Source of the DNA: Bigelowiella natans CCMP2755
Lineage: Eukaryota; Cercozoa; Chlorarachniophyceae
NCBI GenBank assembly: GCA_000320545.1
Contig: ADNK01000004.1
Location: 37,844 to 101,843 of the forward strand
Length of the DNA: 64,000 nt
Reading direction: 5' to 3'
Shown here: positions 48,902 through 60,133 of the stretch, piece after piece
How positions within the stretch are numbered: position 1 is the stretch's first letter
Layout: each line of letters opens with the position of its first letter
Position numbers and translations under genes: made by a program
Notes under the pieces: model-generated
Seen by the model: the letters and a program-made list of their open reading frames with translations, nothing else
Databases searched by the model: none
What the model was told of the DNA's origin: nothing

Positions 48902-49045
48902 TGTGCGTGCGTGCGCGCGCGTGTGTCCGACCTCCTCATCTATTATTTTAGGGAAGAGACAAAAAAAGCATGTGAATCGTACCCGACGGAAGACCAGCCG
49001 AGCGACCATTTACCGATAGCTGCGGAGTTGGTTCTCACTTCGTAA
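46193..49045 (+). CDS. endonuclease/exonuclease/phosphatase-fold hydrolase, eleven exons
   Basis: Exons 46193-46294, 46364-46432, 46513-46560, 46626-46719, 46789-46843, 46908-46932, 47326-47402, 47672-47776, 48007-48087, 48611-48763 and 48952-49045 give 300 aa in phase. The EEP (CCR4/Angel-type) signature is complete: VRVLCYNILA, AIICLQE (metal-binding Glu), GVALAF, VSTYHMPCQFWDEQAMVAY, VIFAGDFNSRPESPSYHAL, FTNYAVRTF, GCIDYIFIS and the terminal SDHLPIAAEL (catalytic Asp-His). A cytosolic or organellar phosphodiesterase or nuclease is expected, substrate unknown. The 46933-47325 intron carries a separate coding-like stretch, described elsewhere. A second in-frame ATG at 46208 is an alternative start. 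Confidence 0.85.
46933..47226 (+). other. coding-like stretch inside EEP intron 6 (alternative last exon or nested gene)
   Basis: Continuing past the donor CAA|GTGAAC, the same frame stays open for 97 more codons to TAA at 47224-47226. It encodes a soluble start (VNYKKLIDAKSSASSSQKTQ) and two clear hydrophobic helices (ALYFAGALGAVGATSLITS; STLGSIAGVMLAGFTWVLAS). No ATG precedes the helices, so as a stand-alone gene it lacks a start. Retaining the intron would give a truncated, membrane-anchored EEP form without catalytic residues. Confidence 0.45.
48845..48926. repeat. C-run, (CT)n, (GT)n microsatellite in EEP intron
   Basis: CCCCCCCC then CT repeats to about 48884 and GT/GC repeats to about 48926, just upstream of the last EEP exon. 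Confidence 0.9.
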
Positions 49046-51088
49046 AAAAGAGGTGTGAGAGGAGGAAACATCGTGGCAGCCATGCCAAAGTAGTTTTATG
49101 AAGCTAAAGATACAGGAAGCGGCACTACTATATTATTAATCAAGTGCACGCTAAGAGCAATCAAACTGGAAGCATGTAACAACAAAATTTTATCCGGCTA
49201 GAAAATAGCCTGCACGCCTTTGACTTATTTGCATTCTCTCATTTCCTTACGAGGCAAGTACGTGATGACACTTCCATGCAGTGACGTAGTCTTTCTGGCG
49301 CTGCGCGCTATAGATCGACTGATCATAATCTAGACAATAAAGTCATGCTAGGTGTACAGAGTACGTATCTATATATGATGTCTAGAGCTATATCTGAATC
49401 TAGAAATAGATACCTGTCAGCTAGCTAGCTAGACTAGATGCTTTGAGGCGTGCGACGCCCGGTGTCACTACTGCAAGGCGTTGGTACACACTAGCACACT
49501 AGCACAGCTAGACAGATCTAGAGATAACAATTAGTCAGAACTAGACAGGCCTAGAGGTATGGAACCCGAGTGCTAAACACGACTATCTAGCTATTCTAGA
49601 CGACACGTTGAAACCTAGTACACTGGCACTACATCTAGATATCTAGACCACACTTGCCCGTTGGCAAAGCGATATGAGTAGTCGATATAGCTAGATAGCT
49701 AACTGAGCATTTTGGGTCATGTATGATTGTCTCAACAACATGTATGAGCTCAAATGCTGCAAGAGAGAGAGCATTTTAACACTTCATGCTAGCATGCTTG
49801 AGCCATGAACATCATCATGCATTCTGATTGAGAAGCGTAGCGTTGCATTGTTCACTGCTAGCTTGTACATAGGCTACCTAGACTCACTGCAATGTTGGAT
49901 CTGAGCGAGGCTTCGCTTGACTGTGCTAGCTGTGCGATGCGTCGATCGCGTCGAGCTAGCTAGCGAGCTATGTGCTAGCACGTGCGCACACATTTGCATG
50001 CAGCATGCTAGCTACGCTGCGTAGCTAGCATGAGATGCGATCATTCTAGCATTCTTAGATAGTATAGCGACTACACCATTCGCACCATTCGATCTAGCAT
50101 TGCTACGCACAAGCGCATTGTTTCAAAGCTAGAAAGCGTCTAGCTAGCTACACTAACTATTTTGGCCATATACTGCCCGCATGTATAGTGGATACATCAA
50201 GCTAGCAAGCTACCAAGATATCTAGATATAGCCGCTGGTACTATCGTTTAGACGATATTCTCACAGCTAGACAGGTCAAGGTACACAGACATTCACGAGG
50301 ACAGTGCAGATATGCTGTATAGATGTTGTAAAGAGATGCATCTAGGCGGCTTATGAGAATGAACAAAGGTGATTGATAACGCAAAATTAAATTTATGGAT
50401 GCACTAGTTAAATATCAACCCTTCAGCTGCGAAGAATAGCTGGGAAACATCATCATAACATCAACTCTGGAAATCATCATCATAACATCAACTACTAATA
50501 ACTACGATATGCTTCTAAAAGGCATCATCGCTTACAGACGTGGAATTTGTGCAGTGCTGCTACCACTACGTTCATGCTGCTAAAGCGGCACCTGCTATAT
50601 TTCCCATCAATATCGCCACCATCACATCCTCACTGCTACGGTCCTTTTTTCACATTGGTAACTACGACCACACATGTTCGCCACTACTACTACTACTACG
50701 ACTACTATGACGACTATAAATTCTTTATGTGGGTTGGAATATCATGCAGAGATATGACGAGAATCTGGCATAGGAGGACACACGATACTGGTGCTGCCTC
50801 ATCTAACGCTACTGCGACTACTCGCAGTCCATCACGTGAGAGGGAGCTGCCTTACTGTCCCCGTCGCCACTAGACTTTTGAAACCTGCAAGATTAGAAAA
50901 CCTTTGAACAAAATGGAAACGCACACACACACGCACACACACAAATACACTTCTGCTCGTCTGATAGCTGACGATAATGATAAGAGTGATGATGGTCGTA
51001 CTAGTTCGAATAGCACTTCCATCGCCATGCAAGATAACTCTGGTGTGTATATATCTTGTTGCTAATATTCTGAGTAGCTAGTTAATCG
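49046..51088. other. long palindrome-rich spacer
   Basis: CTAG, AGCTAGCT and GCATGC words are dense at 49370-50290. A direct repeat of ATCATCATAACATCAACT occurs twice at 50446-50490. (CA)n near 50921-50943. No gene supported. Confidence 0.5.
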
Positions 51089-53102
51089 TTAATACCACGT
51101 GTTCGCGCGGTCCTTGTTACTTTCAGTCTTGGTTGGTTTGTAAATGATCTTATACACAAGGTCATCCTTGCCCTCTTCGTAGTCGATGACGACGTCGTGG
51201 TCGTCGGTCAGCTCGTTACCCACGAGCTTACGCGACAGTGTTGTCACAACATGCTTCTCAAGATATCGCTGCAGAGGACGTGCACCATACGCTGGCTCAT
51301 AGGCTTGCTCGATTGCCCAATCAGCAGCTCTTTTTGTGAGCTCGATGTTAATATTGCGGTCTTTAAGGCGACCGCCCATATCGGAGACGTGCTTCTGGCA
51401 TATTCGGACAAGATCCTTGGGGACCAGCGGGTTGAACATGATAATATCCGAGAGACGATTGAGGAACTCAGGGCGCATCTTCTCGCGCACCTTCGACATG
51501 ACCATTTCCTTGGTTGCTGCAGGCATCTCACCGTCTTTCATCATGTCTGCGGCGCGCAGAAGGTGGTCCGCACCGATGTTGGAGGTCATGACGAGGACAG
51601 TATTGGCGAAATCAACGGTGCGGCCCTGAGAGTCGGTGAGGCGTCCATCGTCGAGAACCTGCAGCAGCACATCCAGCACCTTTCCATGTGCCTTCTCGAT
51701 CTCATCGAGCAGGACGAGGTTGTATGGTCGTTGTCGTACGGCTTCGGTGAGCTGCCCTCCCTCCTCATGTCCGACGTATCCAGGAGGGGCACCGATCATC
51801 CTAGAGACGGAATGAGCCTCCATATACTCGGACATGTCGATTCGAACCATGTGCTTCTCATCATCGAAGAGCTCATACGCAAGTGCCTTTGCGAGCTCCG
51901 TTTTACCGACACCAGTGGGCCCGAGGAAGAGGAAGGCACCTGTCGGCTGGCTTGCTCGACCCATGCCGGCACGGGATCGGATCACAGCATCCGAAACTGC
52001 TTGCACAGCCTCCTTCTGGGCCACAACACGTTTCTCGAGGTGTGTGGGCAGGGCGAGGAGGCGCGCGCGCTGCGACTGTGAGAGCTTGGTAATGGGAATA
52101 CCTGTCCAGTGCGAGACGATTTCCATGACTTGTTCAGGGCCTACTTCCTCCTTAAGAAGAGGAGCCACGCCTACACCTTCGTCTCCTTCATCGCTCTTCT
52201 CTGCCTTCTCTTTATCTACATCAGCCTGGAGAGCCTTTACTTGTGCCTCGAGAGTGGGGATGGCACCGTAGCGAAGGTCAGCTGCGGTATCGTATTTGCC
52301 CTCTCGTTGTGCGCGATCAGCCTTGGATTTGAGGTCTTCAATCTTCTTTCGGATAGAACGAAGTTGAGTTACACGTCCATGTTCGGCCTCCCACTGAATC
52401 TTTAGTGGCGTCAATTGCTCGCGCACATTAGAAAGTTCTGCCTCGACTGCTTTCAGTCTCTGCTTCGAACTGGATAGTATTATTATTAGGGGAGAGGACG
52501 AAGCAAAGAAAAAGTTAGGGAAATAAGCAATTTGTTTATGCTGTTGTTGTTGTTGTTGTTGTTGTTGTTGCATCTGTAGTTGATGTTGTTCCAACTCCAC
52601 ATGATTCCCACTTCTTCTTCTTCTTATGCCTTTTTATCGTTTGCTGATTTGGTTGTGTGTATCATTACGCTTTGTCTTCCTCTCGTGTGAGCGCGACACG
52701 TTCGATCTCGAGCTGCTGCTGGCGACGTTGCAGATTATCAATGGTCTCTGGGGCGGAGTCCAGCTGGACGCGGGTCTTAGCACAAGCCTGGTCGATAAGA
52801 TCGATAGCTTTGTCTGGCAGGAATCTTTGCGAGATGTACCGTTTTGACAGCGAGGCGGCAGCTACCAACGCCTAGATTGTTGAGTAATGGGGGAGGGGGA
52901 GGAAGTTAGGAGAAGGAGAAGGCAGGATCGACTAATTCCCCCCCCCCCCCCCCCTCTCTCTCTCTCGCTCGCTCATACTCGCTCACTCACTCACTCACAA
53001 AAAATCTCCCTTCTTTCTCCTCCTCTCATAGTGTGTGTGTGTGTGTTTGTGTATGTGATAATCATCTCATCACCATACAATAATGGAGTACTTGGCAAAC
53101 GA

Positions 53103-53141
<39 letters not shown>

Positions 53142-55801
53142 AAATCAAATAATTCTACCGAGTCCATGATTCTGACTCCATGATGCGCCTCGTAGCGATC
53201 TTTAAGGCCTCTAAGGATAGAAATGGTGTCCGGCACGGTTGGCTCTTCAACATAAACCTTCTGGAATCGTCGTTCAAAAGCGGCATCCTTCTCAACGTGA
53301 GCTCTGTATTCGCCCAGCGTCGTAGCACCGATGCACCGCAGCTCCCCTCGGGCGAGCATAGGCTTCAGCATGTTTGCTGCATCCATCGAGCCTTCGGTTT
53401 TACCGGCACCCATTACCTAAAGAGTAAGAAATGAAGAGAAGAAGTTTAAGGAACAAAGATGGTGGGACTGTCTGCGAGTATGTGGATGATGATAAGCATC
53501 TTTGATGATGGTGATGATAATAACGATGTTGGTGATATGCTACCAGATGGATCTCGTCAATGAAGAGGATGATTCTTCCCTCTGCCTGCTTTACCTCGTT
53601 CAATACCTAACAAGTAGCAGAATTAAATAGTGCCAATACGACTAGAATCAATCATACCGACGACGACTTTAGCGACGACGTACATATATCTTTGCACCGA
53701 TGACATTCTTCTTATGTTCCAAATGTATACATTATGTAAGTGATAAGAAGTACCCCTTTTATCCTGGATTCAAATTCTCCACGAAACTTAGTGCCTGCTA
53801 CTAGTAATCCAATATCTAGCGACCAGACCTACATGAATTTATACAATATATATGCATATATATTATGTATATGCGTGTGTGTGTGTGTGTGTGTGTGTGT
53901 CAGTCATATACACATACATGATGAGCTTATCGCAGATTCTATTCTTCACTCGATTAATTCCACCACAACCACCACCACCACCACATTCCATAACCACAAC
54001 TATCATATAATGCTCAGGGCAGTACTTGTTGTTACCTCTGCGTTAAGCGATTCCGGAACATCTCCGTTCACGATTCTCTGCGCAAGGCCCTCAACAATCG
54101 CAGTCTTCCCGACACCAGGCTCTCCAACGAGCATGGGGTTATTCTTTGTCCTACGTGCCAAGATCTGGATGACTTGCCGAATCTCCTCGTCCCGACCAAT
54201 CACAGGATCTACTTTGCCTTTCGTATGTTTTTGTTCAAGATGAAGCAAAGCAACAACAACACACATGTGAGTAAGATAGTTATGTTAAGCCTGCTACAGA
54301 AACTGTGAAAAGAGACGAGTGGGGTAGATATGTAGGACTAGTTAGGTTACTCACCATCTCGCGCTTGTTTGCACACGTTGATTGCATACCTAATGACGCC
54401 GATGGTAGTTTTAAGAAGAGAAGAAGGCGAAGGAGGGAGAGGAGGAGGGTAAGGGGATTATTCGTGATGATGATGATGATGAGAATGGAGAAGAAGGCCT
54501 TTGATACATAGTTATTATTAAGACAAACTTTTCAAGTGCATCCCACTGATCCTCCGCATGTTCATCTGTAACTCTTTGCCCGGCTCGCATGTCCTAATAA
54601 GACGTAATGAAGAAGCAGCAGCAAAGTACGGTCAGATCAGAAAGGACGCCGTGAGAGCTGGAGATAATGAAAAAAAATGCTGCAATTATTGGAGTTAACG
54701 CTCTGGTTGCTGCCTCCCTCCCTCTCTCTCCCTCCCTCCTCCTCGACGCCATCTTCATTTTACGCAAACACTGCGTGCTTCTGGTGATATCTCACTGCTG
54801 CTAAGAAATACTACCCCCAGCGTGGATTTGAAGATGTCCTTATCAATGCCAATATCGTCGCGTACGAAGTTCTCCATCTCTGAGAGGGCGATAAGCACGT
54901 GGTCCACGGCGATGTGGCTATCTCCATTCTGATGAGAATTCAGTCAATGAACAATGATAATAAGCAGCTCAACGTCTCGATCATGGTGGTCGTTTGGTGG
55001 TGGTGATCCAAATGATTGATGATGATAGCAGCCATTGCTGGATTCAGTGTGCCGCATCCCTTCCCACAGTAGTATTATTACCTCCTCTCTGAGCTTGTTT
55101 GCACGATCAAGAACACGGAAGGATCGTGTACTCAATGCGACGGGGTCATCGTTTTGCCTACTTGCCATCTGACAAGAATTGATACATCAATCGTGCGAGG
55201 AGAAGGGTGTGTCATAGTGGTATTTACTTGAAATTCGTAAGGATTTAGAAAAAAAGGAGGAAGGGAAGAAAAGAAAAATTAAATGTTCTTTTGCGAGAAG
55301 AAAAAATCGATAGTCTTGAGCTATAGCAAGCAGGTCTTATCATTACCTTCGGTAATTTATCGATGACATCCTTAAGTTGCGCGACCACCGCGTCTCGATT
55401 CTTTCCAATCTGAATGATTTCAAACGACGAGAAAAACATATAAGCATAGCACAAGAGGTTGGGGGTGCAATACGAAGCGTATTAAACGATTTTCGGTGAA
55501 AGCGACAACGATTAGACGACTACAAACCTTCGTTAGAACTCGAGGGCCAAGATCGGTTTTGTTAAAGATCATGAAAGCAATATGCTGTGTTTCCACAAGT
55601 GCGTTCATATTTTCGGTGGCGTATGTCTGAGCCTCGACCAACATCTATATAGAAGGAAAAACCATACCATGGAAATTACCTCACTTTGAAAACAGACTAT
55701 TAAGGGGTGGCGGTGGTAAATAAAGAGCATATTACATCGTTGGTGGCATCGGTAAACTTGTAGTTCTCTCGTCCACCGCGAAGTACCATTAACTTCGAGT
55801 C
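51089..55801 (-). CDS. clpB: ClpB/Hsp104-family AAA+ disaggregase, thirteen exons
   Basis: Exons 55736-55801, 55528-55644, 55347-55409, 55082-55168, 54815-54928, 54529-54593, 54355-54389, 54036-54217, 53754-53828, 53544-53606, 53159-53416, 52669-52871 and 51089-52469 join in phase (902 aa). An N domain ([30 protein letters not shown]) precedes AAA1: Walker A GEPGVGKT, pore loop [10 protein letters not shown], Walker [23 protein letters not shown] middle coiled coil follows ([18 protein letters not shown]), then AAA2: [51 protein letters not shown] and [10 protein letters not shown]. It dissolves protein aggregates with ATP and Hsp70 help. No KDEL-type ending. If it is a stand-alone gene the start is the ATG at 55789 (MVLRGG). 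Confidence 0.95.
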
Positions 55802-56013
55802 CTGAGCAACAGAAAATTCGTTTCAAACATTTCACAAAATAAGTATAGGCCGAGATGGGAAATCTGCATAATAAAGGGAGAAATACTGCCCTGACCACTC
55901 TTCTGCTGCAAGTGCGAAACAAAATACGTAGCTGCATTGATAAACTGTATCTACCATGACTGATCTACTATTGTCATTGCCACTTCTTCCCCTAGCATCG
56001 CTGCTTCTACTAC

Positions 56014-56680
56014 CTGCAGACTGGATCGTGAGTACGATGATTTTGGCGATTTTTGAACCCGACTTTGGGAAAGACTGCTGTAGGCACTCCCCTCTCGAGA
56101 CACGCTTGGTGATGACCGTGCTGTCATCTGTCTGAGAGTTGACTTTGCTGATCCAGCCAAAGATGGGAGAAATGGCACAGCGCCATCTCGACGTTCTGAG
56201 TGACACGCCACCACGCAAACAGATTAATTACAAACACACAAATTCTTTAAACAAGTTTCAGCAACCCCTCAATATGAGAGACAACACCAAGGGAAAATAA
56301 AAATAGACTAACACACACACATGTAAGGGAAGAAATGCGATCATATTGGCACGTAGTGGAGATTTGTACAATCCGCATTAAAGACCCCTACTTCTGTAAT
56401 TATTATGTTCATCCGTCAGCTGATGGTCATTACCTGCATTGAATCTGCTGGAAGGATGCAGATTATAGTTTTGATGCGAATAAGCACTTTCAGAAGGTTC
56501 GTTGTATGTGTATAGACCATCCTTTAAAGCTGGGCCCGGAGGAATCACCCTCGAGTACACACTGGTAGCTACTACCACAAGTGCACCGAAAACCAGCAAC
56601 AAGCTGATATCCGACGACGACACAACCCTCCTTGCTCGTCGTCGCGGCAGGGCCCCTATACCAAGCGAAGGGACATGCAT
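56014..56680 (-). CDS. candidate N-terminal exons of ClpB, or separate small gene: signal-anchor plus Ser-rich stretch
   Basis: Exon 56434-56680 (ATG, MHVPSLGIGALPRRRARRVV, then SDISLLLVFGALVVVATSVY) joins phase 1 to 56014-56195. The latter encodes RDGAVPFLPSLAGSAKSTLR and a Ser/Arg-rich run ending SYSRSSLQ. It ends phase 0 at a GTAGTAG donor that matches the phase of the ClpB exon at 55801. If joined, ClpB would carry about 143 extra residues with one transmembrane or signal-anchor helix, suggesting organellar or endomembrane placement. If not joined, the frame runs 16 codons further to a stop. Transcript evidence would settle it. Confidence 0.5.
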
Positions 56681-57744
56681 TATCCTTGATAATATGATAT
56701 GTTGGCGAGAGAAGTGGGGGGGGGTAGACTCCGGGCTTCTCTCTGGTTTTTCAGACACTAATGATGCTTGAAATATTTACAGATATCGGAGATAAGTACA
56801 ATATTTATGAAATACGACAACAAAAATAGAACTCGATAATAATAATTCTACGACATTTGGTACACGGTGTTTTGGCTACCGCGCACAGGTGCGTGTGCAA
56901 AGGCCCGTGGAAGCCGAGAAGAACAAAGGAGAAACTGTTTGTTGCGACAATATTCAGGAGTTGACGCATGGGAAAAATATCATGAAATTGCACTTGTTTA
57001 ACCGTCGAAATTCGAAAACATGATGTCAGATTCCACAACTAAGACATGCAAGTATGATCGTCGCATCCTCAAATTTCACAGGATCTATCGATTTCGCAGG
57101 TGTTGTCTGCTCTCCTCGAAAAATTAAGCTCTGGAGAGGCACGAGTGGATGATTTGAAAAACCAACCTCTTTTTCTTCATTGTCGCTAACATGAAATATT
57201 ATTAATTTTATTGAATTTATTGGTATGAAGTATGTTTTTGCATGTAAAAAAGGCGGAGAATTCCCAAACGAAATTTCCGAACTATAAATGTGTGTTGCTT
57301 AAATTTTGTGCACATTTAATAGATGAAGCAACAAATACATCCACATCCAATAAAAAATGCCCTGCATTTATAGTTGCTAGGCATTTGGCGCTGCTTTCGG
57401 CTGGGCTCAGGCGGGAAATCGATGAATGCATTAATTTTGAAAGATGATGAGAGAACACGCCTACGACTACCATGTCAATTTTGCTCTTTTTAGGTTGACG
57501 CAGAAGGATTATAACCACAACTTTTTTCGTTCAAAAATATTCATTCATTCTTCTCCCCTTCTCTGATTCGACACGGTGCACTTTCCAAGCCTTCCAAAGA
57601 GAGGGTACGCGACAGCCCTCACATTCTGTTGGGGAACGGTGATTTACCTGAAGGGAGAAGGCAATTGTTGTTTCGGAAGCAGTTCGATAGAATTTCAGAA
57701 GATTTCTAGTCGAACTGTTCGAAATTCATAAAGAGCAAAGACGA
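56681..57744. other. spacer with a possible small plus-strand gene at 56808-57189
   Basis: On the plus strand 56808-57020 is open and protein-like (GYRAQVRVQRPVEAEKNKGE). So is 57040-57189 (DLSISQVLSALLEKLSSGEA, stop TAA at 57187-57189). A donor at GAGAAACT|GTTTGT and an acceptor TTTCACAG|GAT would join them in phase 0, but no ATG start is found. ORFs at 57232-57518 on both strands are unconvincing. Confidence 0.3.
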
Positions 57745-59307
57745 ATGGAGAAGCGAATGAAGAGTCGCTATGGAGAAAAAGCAGAAGAAAATTATCTTCG
57801 TCGAAAAAGTGACGCCGCCACTTGCAGCCGGGTTGAAAGCACGGTCGATGTAGAAATTTATCCTGTCGTTGCCACGAAAGAAAAATGCAAACTTCAGTCA
57901 ACTAAGGCATGTGCAAGTAGCATTACAGATAGATTCAAGGGAGAGGTCAATAGTATCACAAACGATTCTCCGAAGGACCGCCTAAAACTTCCGAAGAAGA
58001 AGAGAAAACTTAGATTCATCTCTTCGGGAATTGGCCTTGAAGCAAACATTTCCTGTAAACCATCCCTGAAACAGCGAAAATTCACCGTGAGAGGTATCAT
58101 GGCCATAACTGGTGTGAGGATCCTAGATTACCTTGACATTGAGGAAGCCGCCATTTGTCTCGATGTAATGAAGTTGGAAGAGCATGACAATTTGTGGTCC
58201 CATCTCTTGCAGAATATTGTGTCCGTGCGTGTGAAAGGAAACCGTCATGCTTTCATTCGAAGGTTCAATGAATGGAACTTTGTCGCAGAACACGGTTGGC
58301 TGAAAAAGCATCGAACCCTACGAAAATCATTTTTCCCTATTTTGTGCAACTGGCTCGTAGAACTCCATTTTGAATTGTTTGGGGATCATGCTCGTAAATT
58401 GATGTGCCGCAGTCCTTTAAACCCTATCCACCTCGCTATGAAGTACTTGTTTCGTTTCCTGTCTCTTGAGGCTAGTATAACAAGTAGCCGTTTGCAGCTA
58501 GTCGGAGTGTCATGCTATCAAATTTCGGTGGAATATGCTCTCGGTACTACCGAAACAGCTAAACTTGATTTGGACGCGAAACGATATGCTTACTATACAG
58601 ATAACGCATACACACCAGAAGAAGTCACAAACATGACTGCCAATATTAAGCTAACACTTCAGGATCAAAGAAAGTTTACACCCAGTGATATACTGGAGGT
58701 GTTCACACCAACTATGGCTCTGAACTCGTTGATAAGATCATTATCTTTGGAATCAAATATTCTTCTTGTTCTCTTTGCAAACTACCTCGTCGACCTCTGC
58801 ATGCATGACACATTTTTCTCACATATGCTTCCATCTGAGATAGCTGCCTCTGCAGTTTTCCTTGCATGTGAAATGGCCGAGCACGATTGTTCTGGCACCC
58901 TTCGGACAACAATTCTTTCGTTCTGTTACAGAAAATCTACTCATGAACTTCAGCACATGATAGCAACGATGAGAAAACTTTATGATGGGGCATGCATGCA
59001 AGAAACTGGGACGACAATATCAAATCAAATTCTTCCAAAGTATTCAATGGTAATCAAGCACTATTCGACGAAGTTTATGGAGTGGATTCAGGGGAAGTTA
59101 TCTCCAAAATATAGACAATGCCTTTTCAAAGACGAAAAGACAAATTTCAAAAGAGGAGAGTTTCGAGAGGCACTGTCGAACGCAGGGCAGCAGCAACAGC
59201 AGCAGCAACATGCTTCTTCTCAAGGTAATACAACTAGGACATTAAGTAAAGCAGCTATCAGCGAAAAGAAGATCGGCTGTAAAAAGAGAAAAATTGATGC
59301 TATCTAG
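57745..59307 (+). CDS. B-type-like cyclin, single exon
   Basis: 520 aa. The central region has the cyclin box (RKSFFPILCNWLVELHFELF, HLAMKYLFRFLSLEASITSS, RLQLVGVSCYQISVEYAL) and the second cyclin fold (FTPSDILEVFTPTMALNSLI, NYLVDLCMHDTFF, LPSEIAASAVFLACEMAEHD). Following DLDAKRYAYYTDNAYTPEEV is the conserved A/B-cyclin loop pattern. It should bind and activate a cyclin-dependent kinase. The typical MRAIL start of the box is replaced by TLRKSFFPILCNWL. Two Lys/Arg clusters (PKKKRKLR; CKKRKIDAI at the C-terminus) look like nuclear localisation signals. A Gln run (QQQQQQQ) precedes the tail. No clear destruction box seen. In contrast to its neighbours it has no introns. Confidence 0.85.
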   Translation: MEKRMKSRYGEKAEENYLRRKSDAATCSRVESTVDVEIYPVVATKEKCKLQSTKACASSITDRFKGEVNSITNDSPKDRLKLPKKKRKLRFISSGIGLEANISCKPSLKQRKFTVRGIMAITGVRILDYLDIEEAAICLDVMKLEEHDNLWSHLLQNIVSVRVKGNRHAFIRRFNEWNFVAEHGWLKKHRTLRKSFFPILCNWLVELHFELFGDHARKLMCRSPLNPIHLAMKYLFRFLSLEASITSSRLQLVGVSCYQISVEYALGTTETAKLDLDAKRYAYYTDNAYTPEEVTNMTANIKLTLQDQRKFTPSDILEVFTPTMALNSLIRSLSLESNILLVLFANYLVDLCMHDTFFSHMLPSEIAASAVFLACEMAEHDCSGTLRTTILSFCYRKSTHELQHMIATMRKLYDGACMQETGTTISNQILPKYSMVIKHYSTKFMEWIQGKLSPKYRQCLFKDEKTNFKRGEFREALSNAGQQQQQQQHASSQGNTTRTLSKAAISEKKIGCKKRKIDAI

Positions 59308-59593
59308 CAGCAGCAACAGATTAAGATTTCTATCCCAGCAATAGCAATGTGGATCTAGTGGATAGCGATCAGAGTCTGCTTCACGACAAATTTTGACAGA
59401 AAATTTCATGTGCATTATGATAAATGATATTTAATACATCACATTGCGAAAGTGATGAACCATCAACGGCACTTACAGCAGCTAAGCAGCCCACTCCGCA
59501 ACGTGCTGCGCGTCACGTACGTTCGCATGCATGCTGATGCTCAGCATGTATGTTTTGACCTGCATGAGACGAATGCAATACTGTGCTTAAATA

Positions 59594-59700
59594 TTTTCAA
59601 TGGTCATCCTAATGTAGTTACACAAAGTACTAGAGCAGCGACTACCTTTGTTGTTGCATTTGTTTGTTTCTGCTGTTACAACATGTGCTTCATGCATGCA
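59594..59700 (-). repeat. dispersed non-coding repeat, copy E (inverted)
   Basis: On the plus strand reads TTTCAATGGTCATCCTAATG, then GCAGCGACTAC, TTGCATTTGTTTGTTTCTG and GTGCTTCATGCAT. That is the reverse complement of the inner and left parts of copy A. The TACATCCGTCTC end is missing. Confidence 0.65.
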
Positions 59701-60068
59701 TGCCATTTGCACGTGGCCCAGTGTATGTACAGACACAAATGACGACAAGGATGACAAATGAGATTAACAAAACAAGTTGGCAGCACGTGAATTGCAGTAG
59801 CTCTCATTTAGACATACAGTATTTCGTTTGTCATCGGCCATCATTAATAAAGTCTTCTTGAACACCGTGTGGACAGCCGTAGTGATCACACAGATTTCAT
59901 TTCGCTAGCTAGTTTCGTTCGATCACATTATTGACCACACGACCACAAAAAGGACATGCTAGCATGTTGTCCCTCTACATATGCATGTATGCACACACGC
60001 AGCATGTATCGTATATCGTGTACATATACGTGCATGTGTGTGTGTGTATGGCTGGTCGTGGCTCTGCA

Positions 60069-60133
60069 TAGTTGCGTATCAGGATGACTATTGAAAAAAT
60101 ATAATTATTTCATTACATCCGTCTCACATATAG
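60069..60133 (+). repeat. dispersed non-coding repeat, copy C (right half)
   Basis: Contains TCAGGATGACTATTGAA and CATTACATCCGTCTCA; the left half is replaced by unrelated sequence. Confidence 0.65.

Noticed and set aside
51197-52271. 294- and 145-codon plus-strand ORFs
   Set aside because: Both lie antisense to the highly conserved ClpB C-terminal exon.
53495-53600. Lone GAT/ATC repeats that might suggest an array
   Set aside because: These are simple microsatellites in ClpB introns, with no spacers, so not CRISPR-like.
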